DNA of 64,000 nucleotides from contig OY821774.1 in assembly GCA_963682175.1 (NCBI GenBank), forward strand, positions 47,258,201-47,322,200, written 5' to 3'. This document shows, piece after piece, positions 44,728 to 57,339 of this stretch. Numbering within the stretch: position 1 is the stretch's first letter; each line of letters begins with the position of its first letter. Both the position numbers and the translations under genes were made by a program. Under the pieces are notes generated by a model, which saw only the letters and a list, made by a program, of their open reading frames with translations, was not told where the DNA came from and ran no database searches. This stretch comes from Triglochin maritima (taxonomy: Eukaryota; Streptophyta; Magnoliopsida; Alismatales; Juncaginaceae).

Positions 44728-46650
44728 TGTAACGTACCCGAAAACAGCGGAAAATTTAAACAATAATAAAGACCATCGATGGTCAACACAGGGCACGTCA
44801 CGGAAAAACAAACCATCATATATATAAAATATATAAGATACAGACCCACGTGGAAGTCAAATTATACATAAGAGTCAACTATGATTACAACAAAATGAAT
44901 ATACATGTAATCACTACCTCAACAAAAGAAGGATAAAAGAGGACAGGATCTGATCCCGGGAGCACTCTCCTCGGTCACCACCTGACTCTAATGCTACTCG
45001 CTACCTGAAATGAAAACAAACAAACATGCCTGAGTTCCCTGAAGGAACCCCGTATACCAAACCTCCTAAATATAAAAAGGAATTAAAGATAATGCAATAC
45101 AATGCACATGATCATCCACCTCGGGCCCACAATAATGCCCTCACCGCCTCCGCGGCACTGAACCACTCCTGCCACTAGGGTCAAGTCAGTCCACCGCTGC
45201 CTCACAAGGGTCAGTCGACACCACTGCTCCCCAAAAAGTGCAGGAAGGAACCCCCGGTACACGCCGCACTCCAGGAGCGAGTCAGCCCGCCGAATACACA
45301 ACTCGGGTCAGACGACAGCCGCTGCTCCCCCAAGAGCTGCCAAACGCGCACCCTGCCGGAACATCCTTGGCCTACCGCTAAACCCTCGCAAACTGCCTAA
45401 GGTTTACAGTACACATCCCTCACACCCCGCTCGGTAAGAGAGGAAAAAGTAGTACAATAATACGCCTTCGTCGAAGGTGAAATCCGTAGCTCTCAAAGCC
45501 GGTAATCAACCGTCGCCTCGGAGCCGGTAGTCGACCTATACTCAACGGATCGCGTGTGGATAAATCCACCAACCTGCGGCAGATCGGTCGACCGCTAAAA
45601 GCACACCGGTCGACCGGTCCCCCACACAGTACACGGTACTGTACAAACAAGTCTATCGGTCGAACCACGCCAACCGAAATACCAACCAATCGGTCGAACA
45701 AAAGTCATCTAGCGGTCGACCGTTTGGATGGTCTACGCTATACAATTTTATATAATATATATATCCGATCGATCGAACCAAGGGGTCGTTCAACCGATAA
45801 CAGGACTTTCCGCATTTTGCCTAAGTGATATTCGGTCGACCGGAACTGCTATACAGTTCGACCGAATCAACACAGGCACTCTACCGCTTAAATAAAATGC
45901 TCAGTCGGTCGACCGAAAGTTAAAGAGCGGTCGACCGTTTTGATGGTCAAAGCTCCCAACCGACTAAGCATCGAATGGATCGGTCGAACAAGGTTAAGGA
46001 CGTTCGACCGTTTAATAAGTCAAAATCCCCAACCGACCCATTCTCATTGTTATTCGGTCGACCGGCTAAGTGGTCACGTTCGACCGATAACAGCATCACC
46101 CTTTTTCCCGCACAAATCTGGCATAACGGTCGACCGTCCTGAGACATCGTTCGACTGTTCGCGGGTAAACATCAATATAATAATAGGATCGGTCGACTGC
46201 CCACAGGCACCGGTCGACCGATCGTCGTCTTCAACCTCTGAATTGGTTGAAATCCGACGGGAAATTCGACACCAACGTCGATCCCCAACACTCACAAGGC
46301 ATAAGTGAGTTATATTGAAGATTTGGCATACCTTTTTGACGGTTGTGGAAGCCTCCCAAGCTTGAGTCACTTCACTCCTCTTCTTCTTCCTTCTTCTCCT
46401 TCTTCTCCTCTTCTTCTACTTCACCTTCTTCTTTTTCTCCGAATTCACCTCCTTTCACTCTCTGGTAAAAACAAAATGATGAAGAAAACGTTTTTTCCTT
46501 AACCTCACCTCTATTTATAGAAGAGAACAAGCTTATCTTCAACTTCACCTCCAATTCTTCCAACCAAAACAAGCCACCTCATGCTCCCCCAATCAAGGCT
46601 TAATTAGGTTTAGTTTAGTTTAATTTAGGTGTTTAGATTAGGTTATTACA
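44728..46650 (-). repeat. 3' LTR of Gypsy copy 2
   Basis: 1923 bp. The palindrome array is at 45585-46220 and a TATA-like box on the minus strand near 46509-46520. The polypurine tract of the element is at 46651-46665 (reverse complement of TTAAGGAGGGTAGAT). Confidence 0.93.
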
Positions 46651-46661
46651 ATCTACCCTCC

Positions 46662-49600
46662 TTAAAAGAATTTCGTCCGCGAAATTCGAAACAACTCTGG
46701 ATACTGCTTCCTGACATCCTCCTCGATCTCCCAGGTAGCCTCTCTGACACTGTGATGTTGCCACCTGACCTTCACCATCGGAATCGCTCTCCTCCTGAGC
46801 TGATGTACCATCTGATCCACAATCTCAACTAGTCTCTCATCTAGTGACAAATCCTGCCGGATCTCTGGTACTGCTATCTCTATCACATGAGCTGGATCGG
46901 CCACGTACTTCCTCAGCATAGAAACATGGAAGACGTTGTGAAGTCCCGCGAACTGTGGCGGTAGCGCAATCCTATATGCCACCTCACCGACCCGATCCAA
47001 TATCTCAAAAGGTCCAACATACCTCGGACTCAGCTTCCCCTTCTTCCCGAATCTCATCACCCCTCTGGAAGGCGAGATCTTCAGGAAGACATGATCTCCT
47101 ACCTCAAAAGTCAGCTCACGCCTCCGCGTATCAGCATAACTCTTATGTCTGCTCTGCGCCGTAGCTAGTCGTCTCCGAATCACGTCGACCTTCTCTGAAT
47201 ACAACTGGATAATGTCAGGTCCAACTAGCTGTCTCTCGCCCACATCACTCCAGCATACCGGTGATCTACACGGTCTCCCGTATAATGCCTCATATGGTGC
47301 CATCCCAATACTCAAGTGGTAGTTGTTGTTGTAGGCGAACTCGATCAACGGCAAATGCTCGTCCCAATGCCCGGCCCAGTCAAGTGTACACGCTTTCAGC
47401 ATGTCCTCCAATGTCTGTATCGTCCGCTCTGACTGGCCATCTGTCTGTGGGTGGAAAGTTGTGCTAAACTTCAGACGTGTCCCTAGTGCTCTGTGTAGAC
47501 TCGCCCAAAATCTCGAAGTGAATCTGGGATCTCTGTCTGAAATGATACTGACTGGTACGCCATGAAGTCTGACAATCTCATCAATATATAACTTAGCTAG
47601 ACCCTCCAGAGCAAGAGTGGTCTTAATAGCTAAGAAATGCGCCGACTTGGTCAGTCGATCGACTATAACCCAAATCGCGTCGTGGAATCTCCGTGTCTTC
47701 GGTAGCCCCGTAACAAAATCCATCGTCACGTGCTCCCACTTCCACTCGGGCAACTCAATCCTCTGCATCTGCCCTGCTGGTCTCTGGTGCTCGATCTTCA
47801 CCTGCTGACAGACCAAACACCTCGACACGAAGTCTGCAACGTCCTTCTTCATACCTCGCCACCAGAAGTTCCGCTGCAGATCTTTGTACATCTTGGTGCT
47901 CCCTGGATGAATGGAATATCTCGATTTGTGTGCCTCCTCCATGATATCATGTCTCAGGTCCTCTGTCTTCGGCACCCAGATACGGTCTCTGAATCTCAGA
48001 CCTCCATCCACTCCAACTCTAAAGTCTGACCCATCTCTGGCAGCTAACTGTAACAAACTGCTCAACTCCTCGTCTGTAGTCTGAGCATGAATCACTGCTG
48101 ATACTGTCTGAGGCTCTACTCTCAACCCTGCAATCACTGCACCCTCAGAGCTATCTGCAAATGGTCTCCACTCTGCCAAAGACTCTAGCAGTCGCCACTC
48201 CTGAATGCATAGGCCTGCTACTGATACCTCTACCTTCCGGCTCAAAGCGTCTGCAACTGTGTTCGCCTTCCCCGGATGGTATGAGATAGTGAAATCATAG
48301 TCTTTAATGAACTCAAGCCATCTGCGCTGCCTCATGTTCAGCTCCTTCTGCGAGAATAGGTACTTCAGACTCTGATGATCTGTAAACACCTCAAACTGCT
48401 CGCCATAAAGATAGTGTCTCCAGGTCTTCAGTGCGTGAACCACTGCTGCTAACTCCAAATCATGCGTCGGGTAATTCCTCTCATGGACCTTCAGCTGTCT
48501 GGATGCGTACGCGATCACCCTCCCGTGCTGCATAAGTACACATCCTAAGCCAACACCTGAAGCATCGCTATAAATCACGAATCCACCCGTGCCACTCGGC
48601 AATGACAAAACTGGTGCTGTGGTCAATAGTCTCTTCAGCTCCTGAAAGCTGTCCTCGCACTTCTGCGACCAAACAAAAGTGACTCCCTTCTGCGTCAGAG
48701 CCGTCAGTGGTGCTGCCAATCTCGAGAAGTCTTTGATGAAGCGACGGTAATAACCCGCCAGTCCAGCAAAGCTCCTAATCTCCGTCACACTCGTAGGGGT
48801 CCTTCACTGTGTCACTGCCTCCACCTTCGCCGGATCCACTGATATCCCCTCTGCCGATACAATGTGTCCGAGGAATGCCACTCTGTCCAACCAAAACTCG
48901 CACTTTGAGAACTTAGCATATAACTACTGAGCCCTCAAGATGTTGAGTACAATCCTCAGATGCTCTTTGTGCTGCTCCACATCTGGTGAATAGATCAAAA
49001 TGTCATCCACGAAGACAATCACAAATATATCAATATACTGCCTGAATGTCCGGTGCATCAGATCCATGAACGCTGCCGGAGCATTCGTCAATCCAAATGA
49101 CATCACCAAGAACTCATAGTGTCCATATCTCGTCCTGAAGGCTGTCTTCTGGATGTCCTCATCTCGGATCCTCAACTGGTGATATCCTGAACGCAGGTCA
49201 ATCTTCGAGAAAACTTTCGCTGACTGCAGCTGGTCAAAGAGGTCCTCGATCCTAGGTAAGGGATATCTATTCTTCACCGTCACCTGGTTCAGCATCCTGT
49301 AGTCTATGCACATCCTCAAGGACCCGTCCTTCTTCTTCACAAACAAAACTGGTGCACCCCAAGGCGAGACGCTCAGTATGATAAATCCAGAGTCCATCAA
49401 CTCCTGCAACTGCTTCTTCAACTCTGTCAACTCAGCAGGTGCCATCCGGTATGGAGCCTTCGACTGTGGTGTAGTGCCAGCTACCAGCTCAATGCCGAAC
49501 TCCAACTCTCGGTGTGGTGGTAAACCTGGAATCTCCGCTGGAAAAACATCCGCGAACTCCTGCACCACCTCAATGTCCTCTAGCCTCTGAGACTCTGCCT

Positions 49601-51125
49601 CCGCAACCACAAGTGTCGCCAGAAATGTTGCACATCCCTGCTGTAACAGTCTCTGAGCTCTCACAGCAGATACAATAATACGACCCCCTCTGCTTCTGAT
49701 CCCTCTAATCAGAATATCAGGCAAACCCTTCCTCGGAATCAAAATCTTCTTCTCACGGCACAAGACTCGAACATCATATTGGGACAGCCAATCCATCCCA
49801 AGTATGACATCAAAGTCCTCCATCGGTAGCAAGACCAGGTCTGCCGGAAACTCCTGATCTCCCGAAACAACCGTGGCGCCGGGGACAAATCTCCCCACAG
49901 TGCCCACCAGACCCAGGGGTGTGCTGACCTCCAAAGTGGCAGTCAACATCGCAAGGGTACAGCCCAACACTCCCGCAAATCGCTCTGAGATGAACGAGTG
50001 TGTCGCGCCACAATCAAAGAGCACCCTAGCTACTGAACCAGCGACAAGAAGTGTACCTTCCACAACAGCGCCTCCATCACGAGCCTCCTCTGCCTGTATG
50101 GTGTAAACTCTGCCGGTGCGCTGTCCCTGCTGTGGTCTAAAAGGTGGTCTACCTCCGCCTCCACCTCTGCCGGGTGTTGGTAACCCCGGTGGTCTGCTCG
50201 GTCCAGCTCCTCGACTCGGACAACTCCTAATAAAGTGGCCCAGCTGGCCACACCCATGACATGCTCCGGGGGTGAAGCACGACCCGGAGTGAAACCTCCC
50301 ACAAGTACCACAAGGCTCGGGTCGTGGTACTGCAGCTCCTGCTCCCTCGAATCGGGGCCTCTTACCCGGATTCCCTCCAGTCTGACCTCCCAGCCTCCCA
50401 GAGAACCTACCCGATGGCCTCCTCTCATCCTGGTAGTTCTCTCTGTAGTCACGATCAAGAACAATAGCACTCTTCACTGCATCGGCTAATGTGCGTGGCA
50501 TATGTGTCAGCACCTTCGTCCTCAACTGCTTCCGGAGCCCTCGGACAAACTTCCCAGCTCTCTGCTCCTGTGTGATGTACATCTCGGGACAGTAACGCTC
50601 AAGGGTGTTGAACTTCCCGATGTAGCCCGCCAGGGTCATGTCTCCCTGCTGAAGACTCAGAAACTCCTCCATCTTCGCATCCTGGACATGCTGCGGAAAA
50701 TACTGCTCGTTGAACTCGCCAACGAACTCCTCCCAGGCTATATCATCTCGATCCGCAAACACCACTGCAGATGTGGACCTCCACCAGTTGGACGCAGCAC
50801 CGCCCAAAACATAAGTAGCTAGGCCCACTCTCGCCTCCGGAGGACAACCAATAGCACTGAAGATCTTCTGCATCGTGAAGATCCACTCCTCCGCAACCTC
50901 TGCATCGTACTGCCCCAGAAAGGTAGGCGGATGCTGGCGCATAAACCGGTCATGCATAGCGCCAGTCCCCGTCTGCCCAGTCTGTGCCGTCTGCTGCTGT
51001 AGCATCTCCGTCAGACGGAAGACCGTATCGAACAACGTCCGACGCTCATCCTCCCAAGCCTCATCCCTCGCAGTCTCACTCTCACCGCGAGTATGGGCAA
51101 CCGCCTTCCCCCGTCTAGGAGGCAT
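46662..51125 (-). pseudogene. Gag-pol of Gypsy copy 2, two premature stops and altered C-terminus
   Basis: Collinear with the copy 1 polyprotein from its start at 51125. TAG at 48926-48924 (CAG in copy 1) and TGA at 48806-48804 (TGG in copy 1) interrupt RT and the region after it. Both are single transitions and the frame is otherwise unchanged. At the C-terminus a 17-bp deletion between two GTTGTTTCG direct repeats removed the normal stop, adding a short tail (ISRTKFF) that ends inside the polypurine tract at 46662. Zinc knuckle, protease, RNase H, integrase and the chromodomain-like end remain readable. Confidence 0.93.
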
Positions 51126-51233
51126 CTGCCAAAGGAAACAAGACAATATCAATATAATCTGTGCATGCATGATCCTCTAGACCTAACTCCTAACTCAAAT
51201 GTGGTTTCTTTGGACAAGTACGCCGAGATCGAC

Positions 51234-51245
51234 GCTCTGATACCA
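51234..51245 (-). other. Primer-binding site, Gypsy copy 2
   Basis: Reverse complement of TGGTATCAGAGC, three bases from the 5' LTR boundary at 51249. Confidence 0.92.
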
Positions 51246-51248
51246 AAT

Positions 51249-53169
51249 TGTAACGTACCCGAAAACAGCGGAAAATTTAAACAATAATAAAGACCGTTGA
51301 TGGTCAACACAGGGCACGTCACGGAAAAACAAACCATCATATATATAAAATATATAAGATACAGACCCACGTGGAAGTCAAAGTATACATAAGAGTCAAC
51401 TGTGATTACAACAAAATGAATATACATGTAATCACTACCTCAACGAAAGAAGGATAAAAGAGGACGGGATCTGATCCCGGGGGCACTCTCCTCGGTCACC
51501 ACCTGACTCTAATGCTACTCGCTACCTGAAATGAAAACAAACAAACATGCCTGAGTTCCCTGAAGGAACCCCGTATACCAAACCTCCTAAAATATAAAAA
51601 GGAATTAAAGATAATGCAATACAATGCACATGATCATCCACCTCAGGCCCACAATAATGCCCTCACCGCCTCCGCGGCACTGAACCACTCCTGCCACTAG
51701 GGTCAAGTCAGTCCACCGCTGCCTCACAAGGGTCAGTCGACACCACTGCTCCCCAAAAAGTGCAGGAAGGAACCCCCGGTACACGCCGCACTCCAGGAGC
51801 GAGTCAGCCCGCCGAATACACAACTCGGGTCAGACGACAGCCGCTGCTCCCCCAAGAGCTGCCAAACGCGCACCCTGCCGGAACATCCTTGGCCTACCGC
51901 TAAACCCTCGCAAACTGCCCAAGGTTTACAGTACACATCCCTCACACCCCGCTCGGTAAGAGAGGAAAAAGTAGTACAATAATACGCCTTCGTCGAAGGT
52001 GAAATCCGTAGATCTCAAAGCCGGTAATCAACCGTCACCTCGGAGCCGGTAGTCGACCTATACTCAACGGATCGCGTGTGGATAAATCCACCAACCTGCG
52101 GCAGATCGGTCGACCGCTAAAAGCACACCGGTCGACCGGTCCCCCACATAGTACACGGTACTGTACAAACAAGTCTATCGGTCGAACCACGCCAACCGAA
52201 TTACCGACCAATCGGTCGAACAAAAGTCATCTAGCGGTCGACCGTTTGGATGGTCTACGCTATACAATTTTATATAATATATATATCCGATCGGTCGAAC
52301 CAAGGGGCCGTTCAACCGATAACAGGACTTTCCGCATTTTGCCTAATTGATATTCGGTCGACCGGAACTGCTATACAGTTCGACCGAATCAACACAGGCA
52401 CTCTACCGCTTAAATAAAATGCTCAGTCGGTCGACCGAAAGTTAAAGAGCGGTCGACCGTTTTGATGGTCAAAGCTCCCAACCGACTAAGCATCGAATGG
52501 ATCGGTCGAACAAGGTTAAGGACGTTCGACCGTTTAATAAGTCAAAATCCCCAACCGACCCATTCTCATTGTTATTCGGTCGACCGGCTAAGTGGTCACG
52601 TTCGACCGATAACAGCATCACCCTTTTTCCCGCACAAATCTGGCATAACGGTCGACCGTCCTGAGACATCGTTCGACCGTTCGCGGGTAAACATCAATAT
52701 AATAATAGGATCGGTCGACTGCCCACAGGCACCGGTCGACCGATCGTCGTCTTCAACCTCTGAATTGGTTGAAATCCGACGGGAAATTCGACACCAACGT
52801 CGATCCCCAACACTCACAAGGCATAAGTGAGTTATATTGAAGATTTGGCATACCTTTTTGACGGTTGTGGAAGCCTTCCAAGCTTGAGTCACTTCACTCC
52901 TCTTCTTCTTCCTTCTTCTCCTTCTTCTCCTCTTCTTCTACTTCACCTTCTTCTTCTCCGAATTCACCTCCTTTCACTCTCTGGTAAAAACAAAATGATG
53001 AAGAAAACGTTTTTTCCTTAACCTCACCTCTATTTATAGAAGAGAACAAGCTTATCTTCAACTTCACCTCCAATTCTTCCAACCAAAACAAGTCACCTCA
53101 TGCTCCCCTAATCAAGGCTTAATTAGGTTTAGTTTAGTTTAATTTAGGTGTTTAGATTAGGTTATTACA
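51249..53169 (-). repeat. 5' LTR of Gypsy copy 2
   Basis: 1921 bp; palindrome array at 52107-52742. It begins (minus strand) TGTAATAACC and ends TACGTTACA like copy 1, but the part before the array has diverged from copy 1. Confidence 0.93.
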
Positions 53170-53174
53170 CAAAT

Positions 53175-53650
53175 ACTTATGAGGTATTAATTAAACGAGT
53201 AATTATAACATTAGTCACATAAAACAAATACAAAATATATAGTTCAAACTCATTTTAAATTTTCACTTTGTAGAAGTTGATAAGATACAGGCATATATAT
53301 ATAGCAACAAGATAGTAAAAAGGTAAGATAGATCTACTTATTGGATTCTCCACCTACCTAGCTACTAAATGGGGAACATTTACTTTTCTCTAAAACAAAA
53401 CAAAGAGCACTAATTAAGATTCACGATCTTGTTAGCAGCTACGTACACACGTGGCAGGATTAGCAACAGAAGAAGACATGTGCTGCCTTGTGCTAATTGT
53501 AATGCTCTCTTCTGTTTAGAGAATCTAATTATATTTGTTTCATTATCATCACTAAGTCCCACAGTATTAAATTTCCTCCGTGACACGTTTCTAGAGAGAT
53601 CGGGCTAGCACATCAACTTGTGTGTTTAGGAAGGACTCATATTTTAATAG
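53175..53650. other. Intergenic sequence
   Basis: AT-rich; I see no gene or repeat here. Confidence 0.5.
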
Positions 53651-55296
53651 GGAAATTTGAGTTTATATATGCCTAAAGTGTCACCTCTGAAAAAGAGTCT
53701 CACTTTTATATCTTCTAAATAATACGTTTATATTTCCACTTCCCTGAGATATCTCTGTCTAAAACGACCATTCTCCTCTCTCTCTCTCTTCCTTTCTTTC
53801 TCTCTTTTAGTCTCAACGAGATCAGATTTTTAAGTTTGTAGTGAAGATCAAATCAAGGTCATGGTAGCCATTATCTAGGTGAGATCGTTCCATTCAGCCT
53901 CCAGATGGACCTCCACTGGAATGCACAAGTTGTTTTAGTGTTTTTGGGTGAGAAACCGGTCAACAAAGAGAATGTATAAGTGAAATTGTAAAAATTGACG
54001 TGAGTATTACTTTATTGCATTTTCTTTTCATTTTCGAATAGATCTGTCAATGTCTTGATGTGTTTTGTTTGTTCAAGTTTTGTTTGAATCTACATTTTCC
54101 CTTTGCGTGGGTGTTATGCTCGATCACGCTCGGTAGCGCTCGACAAATGAATATTTTTTATGGATGAAGGCGATGGAAAACGATACTCGGTAGATAGACT
54201 CGATGTGTTTGCTCGATAGTTGAAATTATTTTGAAGCTCGATTAATTTCGAGTCTACTCGACAGTTTCGTGATAGTGTGGGTCAATGTGTATGCTCGATA
54301 GTTATCATTGATTGGAGTTCGATTGAGCTAGTTTTTGCTTGAGTCTGTTTCTCGATATAAGTTCAATACAAAAACAATAGTGCTCGATGGAAAACGATTA
54401 TTATTATGAACTCCATGATTTTGACATTTTTAATGATTTTTGACGTATCAGGTACGACTGTTAACATTTTAGCTGCGTGCAATGATGTTTGGGAAATGGA
54501 TGATAGAGAATGACTTTTCAATGATGGCAAAATAAAAGGATCACTGTAGAAAAGGATGTAACGTACCGATCGGATACCAATCGAGCACAACTAAGCACCG
54601 CGATCGAGTACCAATCCATAGACCATCGAAGCTATCGAAATCAAAGGGAAAACGGTTCGACTTCCGCCCAGCACAACTATCAAACCTATCTAGGTGAAAG
54701 AAAGCGAGCCGATTTTCCATCGAACCACACTGTCGAGTACCAATCGAATTACAATAGAACCTATCGACCCCATTGGAGACATAGGAAAACAGTTCCACTT
54801 CCAACCCAGGCCAACAAAACTCAGATGAATACCAATAAATGAATGAAATCAACTACATTTTCGATAGAAACAATAACATAACCTTATAAAACTAAATCAA
54901 CGACTAAAAAGAAACACATACGAATCGTGCCCTAAAACCGACTTTCCTCGTCAGCTTTAAAGAGGAAGTTGTTCGGCAGGGTACGCCATTGAGCTCGAAT
55001 GACGGGTTGAGTGCAGGAAAGAAGGGATGTGCGAACGAACGAGAGAGAAAGACAAGACAAAATGGAGGTGTGAATGGAGGTACGAGAGCGGTTTGCAATG
55101 TTCGGAAGAAAGAGATAGAGATAATGATTTGCTTATTTAAAAGAAAATGAAGAGAGAGAGAGAGAGAGATGACTGATCTTTTTTGGCAAGGGTGTCTTGT
55201 AAAGAAGTGGAAAGATAAACATATTTTTCAGAAGATGTCAAAGTGACGACACTTTTTCAGATGTTGAGACACTTTAGACATAGAAACTCAAATTTC
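53651..55296. mobile_element. Long-terminal-inverted-repeat element (possible MULE-like or foldback element)
   Basis: The left arm (about 53651-53744) and right arm (about 55204-55296) are imperfect inverted repeats over some 92 bp; both start with AAATTTGAGTTT and both contain CTGAAAAAG and TTTCCACTT. The similarity weakly continues inward to a CT run on the left (53774-53790) and a GA run on the right (55150-55168). The interior is non-coding, with many CTCGAT or CTCGAC words (54119-54390) and their complements (54560-54780). It also contains TGTAACGTACC at 54557, which resembles the LTR ends here. I found no transposase and no certain target duplication. Confidence 0.6.
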
Positions 55297-55851
55297 TATG
55301 TTGTAGACATAGAAAAAAATAGCAATAATACTTTTTTTATTTAATTATATACAAAGTTTAGGATCACTCACTACCTAGGTGCTGGCTTATTTTAGGGTAG
55401 GTATCATTACATAAGATTTTCCAAACTGGGTTAGTGACTTTACTTTGTAAACATTGAAATCTTACAACATGTTTTAATTTGTTTTTTGTACCTTATTCGT
55501 GAATAGAAAATTTAAGTTAAATCGAGAATAACAAATTTATGTTAAAGCATGCATATTGTTTACATTAGACAGCTAGCATAAATGAACAACTTCATTATAC
55601 ACGGTCTTCTTAATTATGTTGTGAGCCCTCTTAGTATGTTATTTTCTACTTGCGAGTCTTATTTGCTGAATTGCGTGAATACAAGATATTCATTTTACTT
55701 CTAAATTCTCTCTGCATATTCATGTTTTTAGACGCAAATTATAGAATTTTTTTATACTGATTTTCTTTCATTCTCCACAAAACATACCTTTTCCTTTATT
55801 TACTATGTCAAATGAGAAGTTGTTTAAAACCCTACAAACTTTCTCTTCTAT
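55297..55851. other. Intergenic sequence
   Basis: AT-rich; nothing recognised. Confidence 0.5.
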
Positions 55852-56237
55852 AATATTGTAACGTCCTCAAACAGCGGAAAATTTTAAATTTAAAACATAC
55901 AAACAACGGAGGACATTACCAAGAAATACACTAGGTGCACCAACGTGTGTGTATATATATATATACAGATCTGAGTTTACAACAAGAGGTGATTACATCA
56001 AAAGCTATAAGATAAAATGTACAACGTAATCACAACGATCTCAAAAGGAGGGGAAAACAGGATCTGTCCCAGAAGCTCTCCTCCGCAGTCACCACCCCCT
56101 AACGCTGCTCACGGCCTGAAAGCAGACAATAAATGCCTGAGTTTCCAGAAGGAAACCCAGTATGCCAAACCCTAACACATATATGAACAATAATGAAATA
56201 TGTAATGAATAATGAATAGCACAACAGACACGATCCG

Positions 56238-56600
56238 GTCACAGGGGTCATCTCACCCCAACCCACCAACACACGTGCACACACGGCACCGCCGGTACAG
56301 TCACGGCCACACAACCGGGTCTCAAAGGTCCTCTCACCCCAACCCCACAACACACGCGTGCACACAAGACACCGCCGGAAAATCATCGACCACGGGTCTC
56401 AAGGGTCCTCTCACCCCAACCCCACAATCACACGTGCACACAAGGCACCGCCGGAAAATCATCGGCCACGGGTCTCAAGGGTCCTCTCACCCCAACCCCA
56501 CAACACACACGTGCACACAAGGCACCGCCGGTACAGTCACGGCCACACAACCGGGTCTCAAGGGTCCTCTCACCCCAACCCCACAACACTCGCACCACCA
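56238..56600. repeat. Tandem repeat block (about 76-83 bp units) in the Gypsy solo LTR
   Basis: About five units beginning at 56238, 56317, 56394, 56470 and 56553 (periods 79, 77, 76 and 83). Each unit has CCTCTCACCCCAACCCCACA and a CACGTGCACAC-type word followed by CACCGCCGG. Two tail types alternate (AAAATCATCGG and GTACAGTCACGG). Open frames across the block are artefacts of the repeat. Confidence 0.9.
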
Positions 56601-56773
56601 TCGGGCGACAGTCCGTGTCGTTGCCCAAAAGGCCGGAGAGACGAGCCGTTTTCAAGCGTACGAGCACCCAACTATCGGGCGCCAGTCCGTGCCGTTGCCC
56701 CCCGTGAGGCCGGAGAGACGAGGCGCCGTCAAGTGAACTCATAAAACCACGAATCCGTCAAAAACAGCAGAAA

Positions 56774-57339
56774 CGATCGAACGAAAATTGTTAATCGGTC
56801 GACCGATTCTCCCCTAGAGAACTGGCCCAACCGAAAAACCCCCCAAACGGTCGACCGGCAAAAGGGGTCTCGGTCGACCGAAAAGCACCAGTAAGAAAAC
56901 GTTTTCGCAAACCAAACACCAACGGTCGACCGACCCAACACCCCCGGTCGACCGAAAACCACCAGTACAAACCTCCAAACAAACGATCGACCGAAACAAC
57001 ACTACCGGTCGACCGGACAATAAGTTAACTTAAACGTCGGTCGGACGAAGTCAACGAGCGGTCGACCGTTTAGATGGTCAACGTCCCCAACTGACCTACA
57101 ACAGTACTTTCGGTCGACCGGCAAAGGGGTCCCGGTCGACCGAAAAGCACCAGGACGTCTTCCTCTTGTTAAAATTGCACAACCGGTCGACCGTCCAAGG
57201 GCATCGTTCGACCGGTGCAAGGGAATCGCCCAAAAATACACTACGACCGGTCGACCGAACCCAAAATACCGGTCGACCGATTTTAGTGCAGAAACCGCTG
57301 TGCAGGTCCGACGAGCCAAAACGGCCTACCGTCGACCGC
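56774..57339. repeat. Palindrome array in the diverged Gypsy solo LTR
   Basis: Pairs start at 56774/56796, 56848/56871, 56923/56945, 56984/57006, 57038/57059, 57111/57133, 57184/57205 and 57248/57270, with a degenerate last site near 57330. Offsets within pairs are 21-23 bp. Pair-to-pair distances are 74, 75, 61, 54, 73, 73 and 64. Confidence 0.93.

Larger units (their letters stand above)
44728..53169 (-). mobile_element. Ty3/Gypsy LTR retrotransposon, copy 2 (reverse orientation, degraded)
   Basis: The same family as 1422-9934, 8442 bp, flanked by a perfect 5-bp duplication CAAAT (44723-44727 and 53170-53174). For the minus strand the 5' LTR is 51249-53169 (1921 bp) and the 3' LTR 44728-46650 (1923 bp). 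They differ by a 1-bp and a 3-bp indel and scattered substitutions, so it is older than copy 1. The polyprotein has two stops. Confidence 0.95.

Noticed and set aside
56212..56744. Proline- and histidine-rich open frames of 128-174 residues
   Set aside because: They are read-throughs of the tandem repeat block in the solo LTR, with different frames giving the same repeated peptide.
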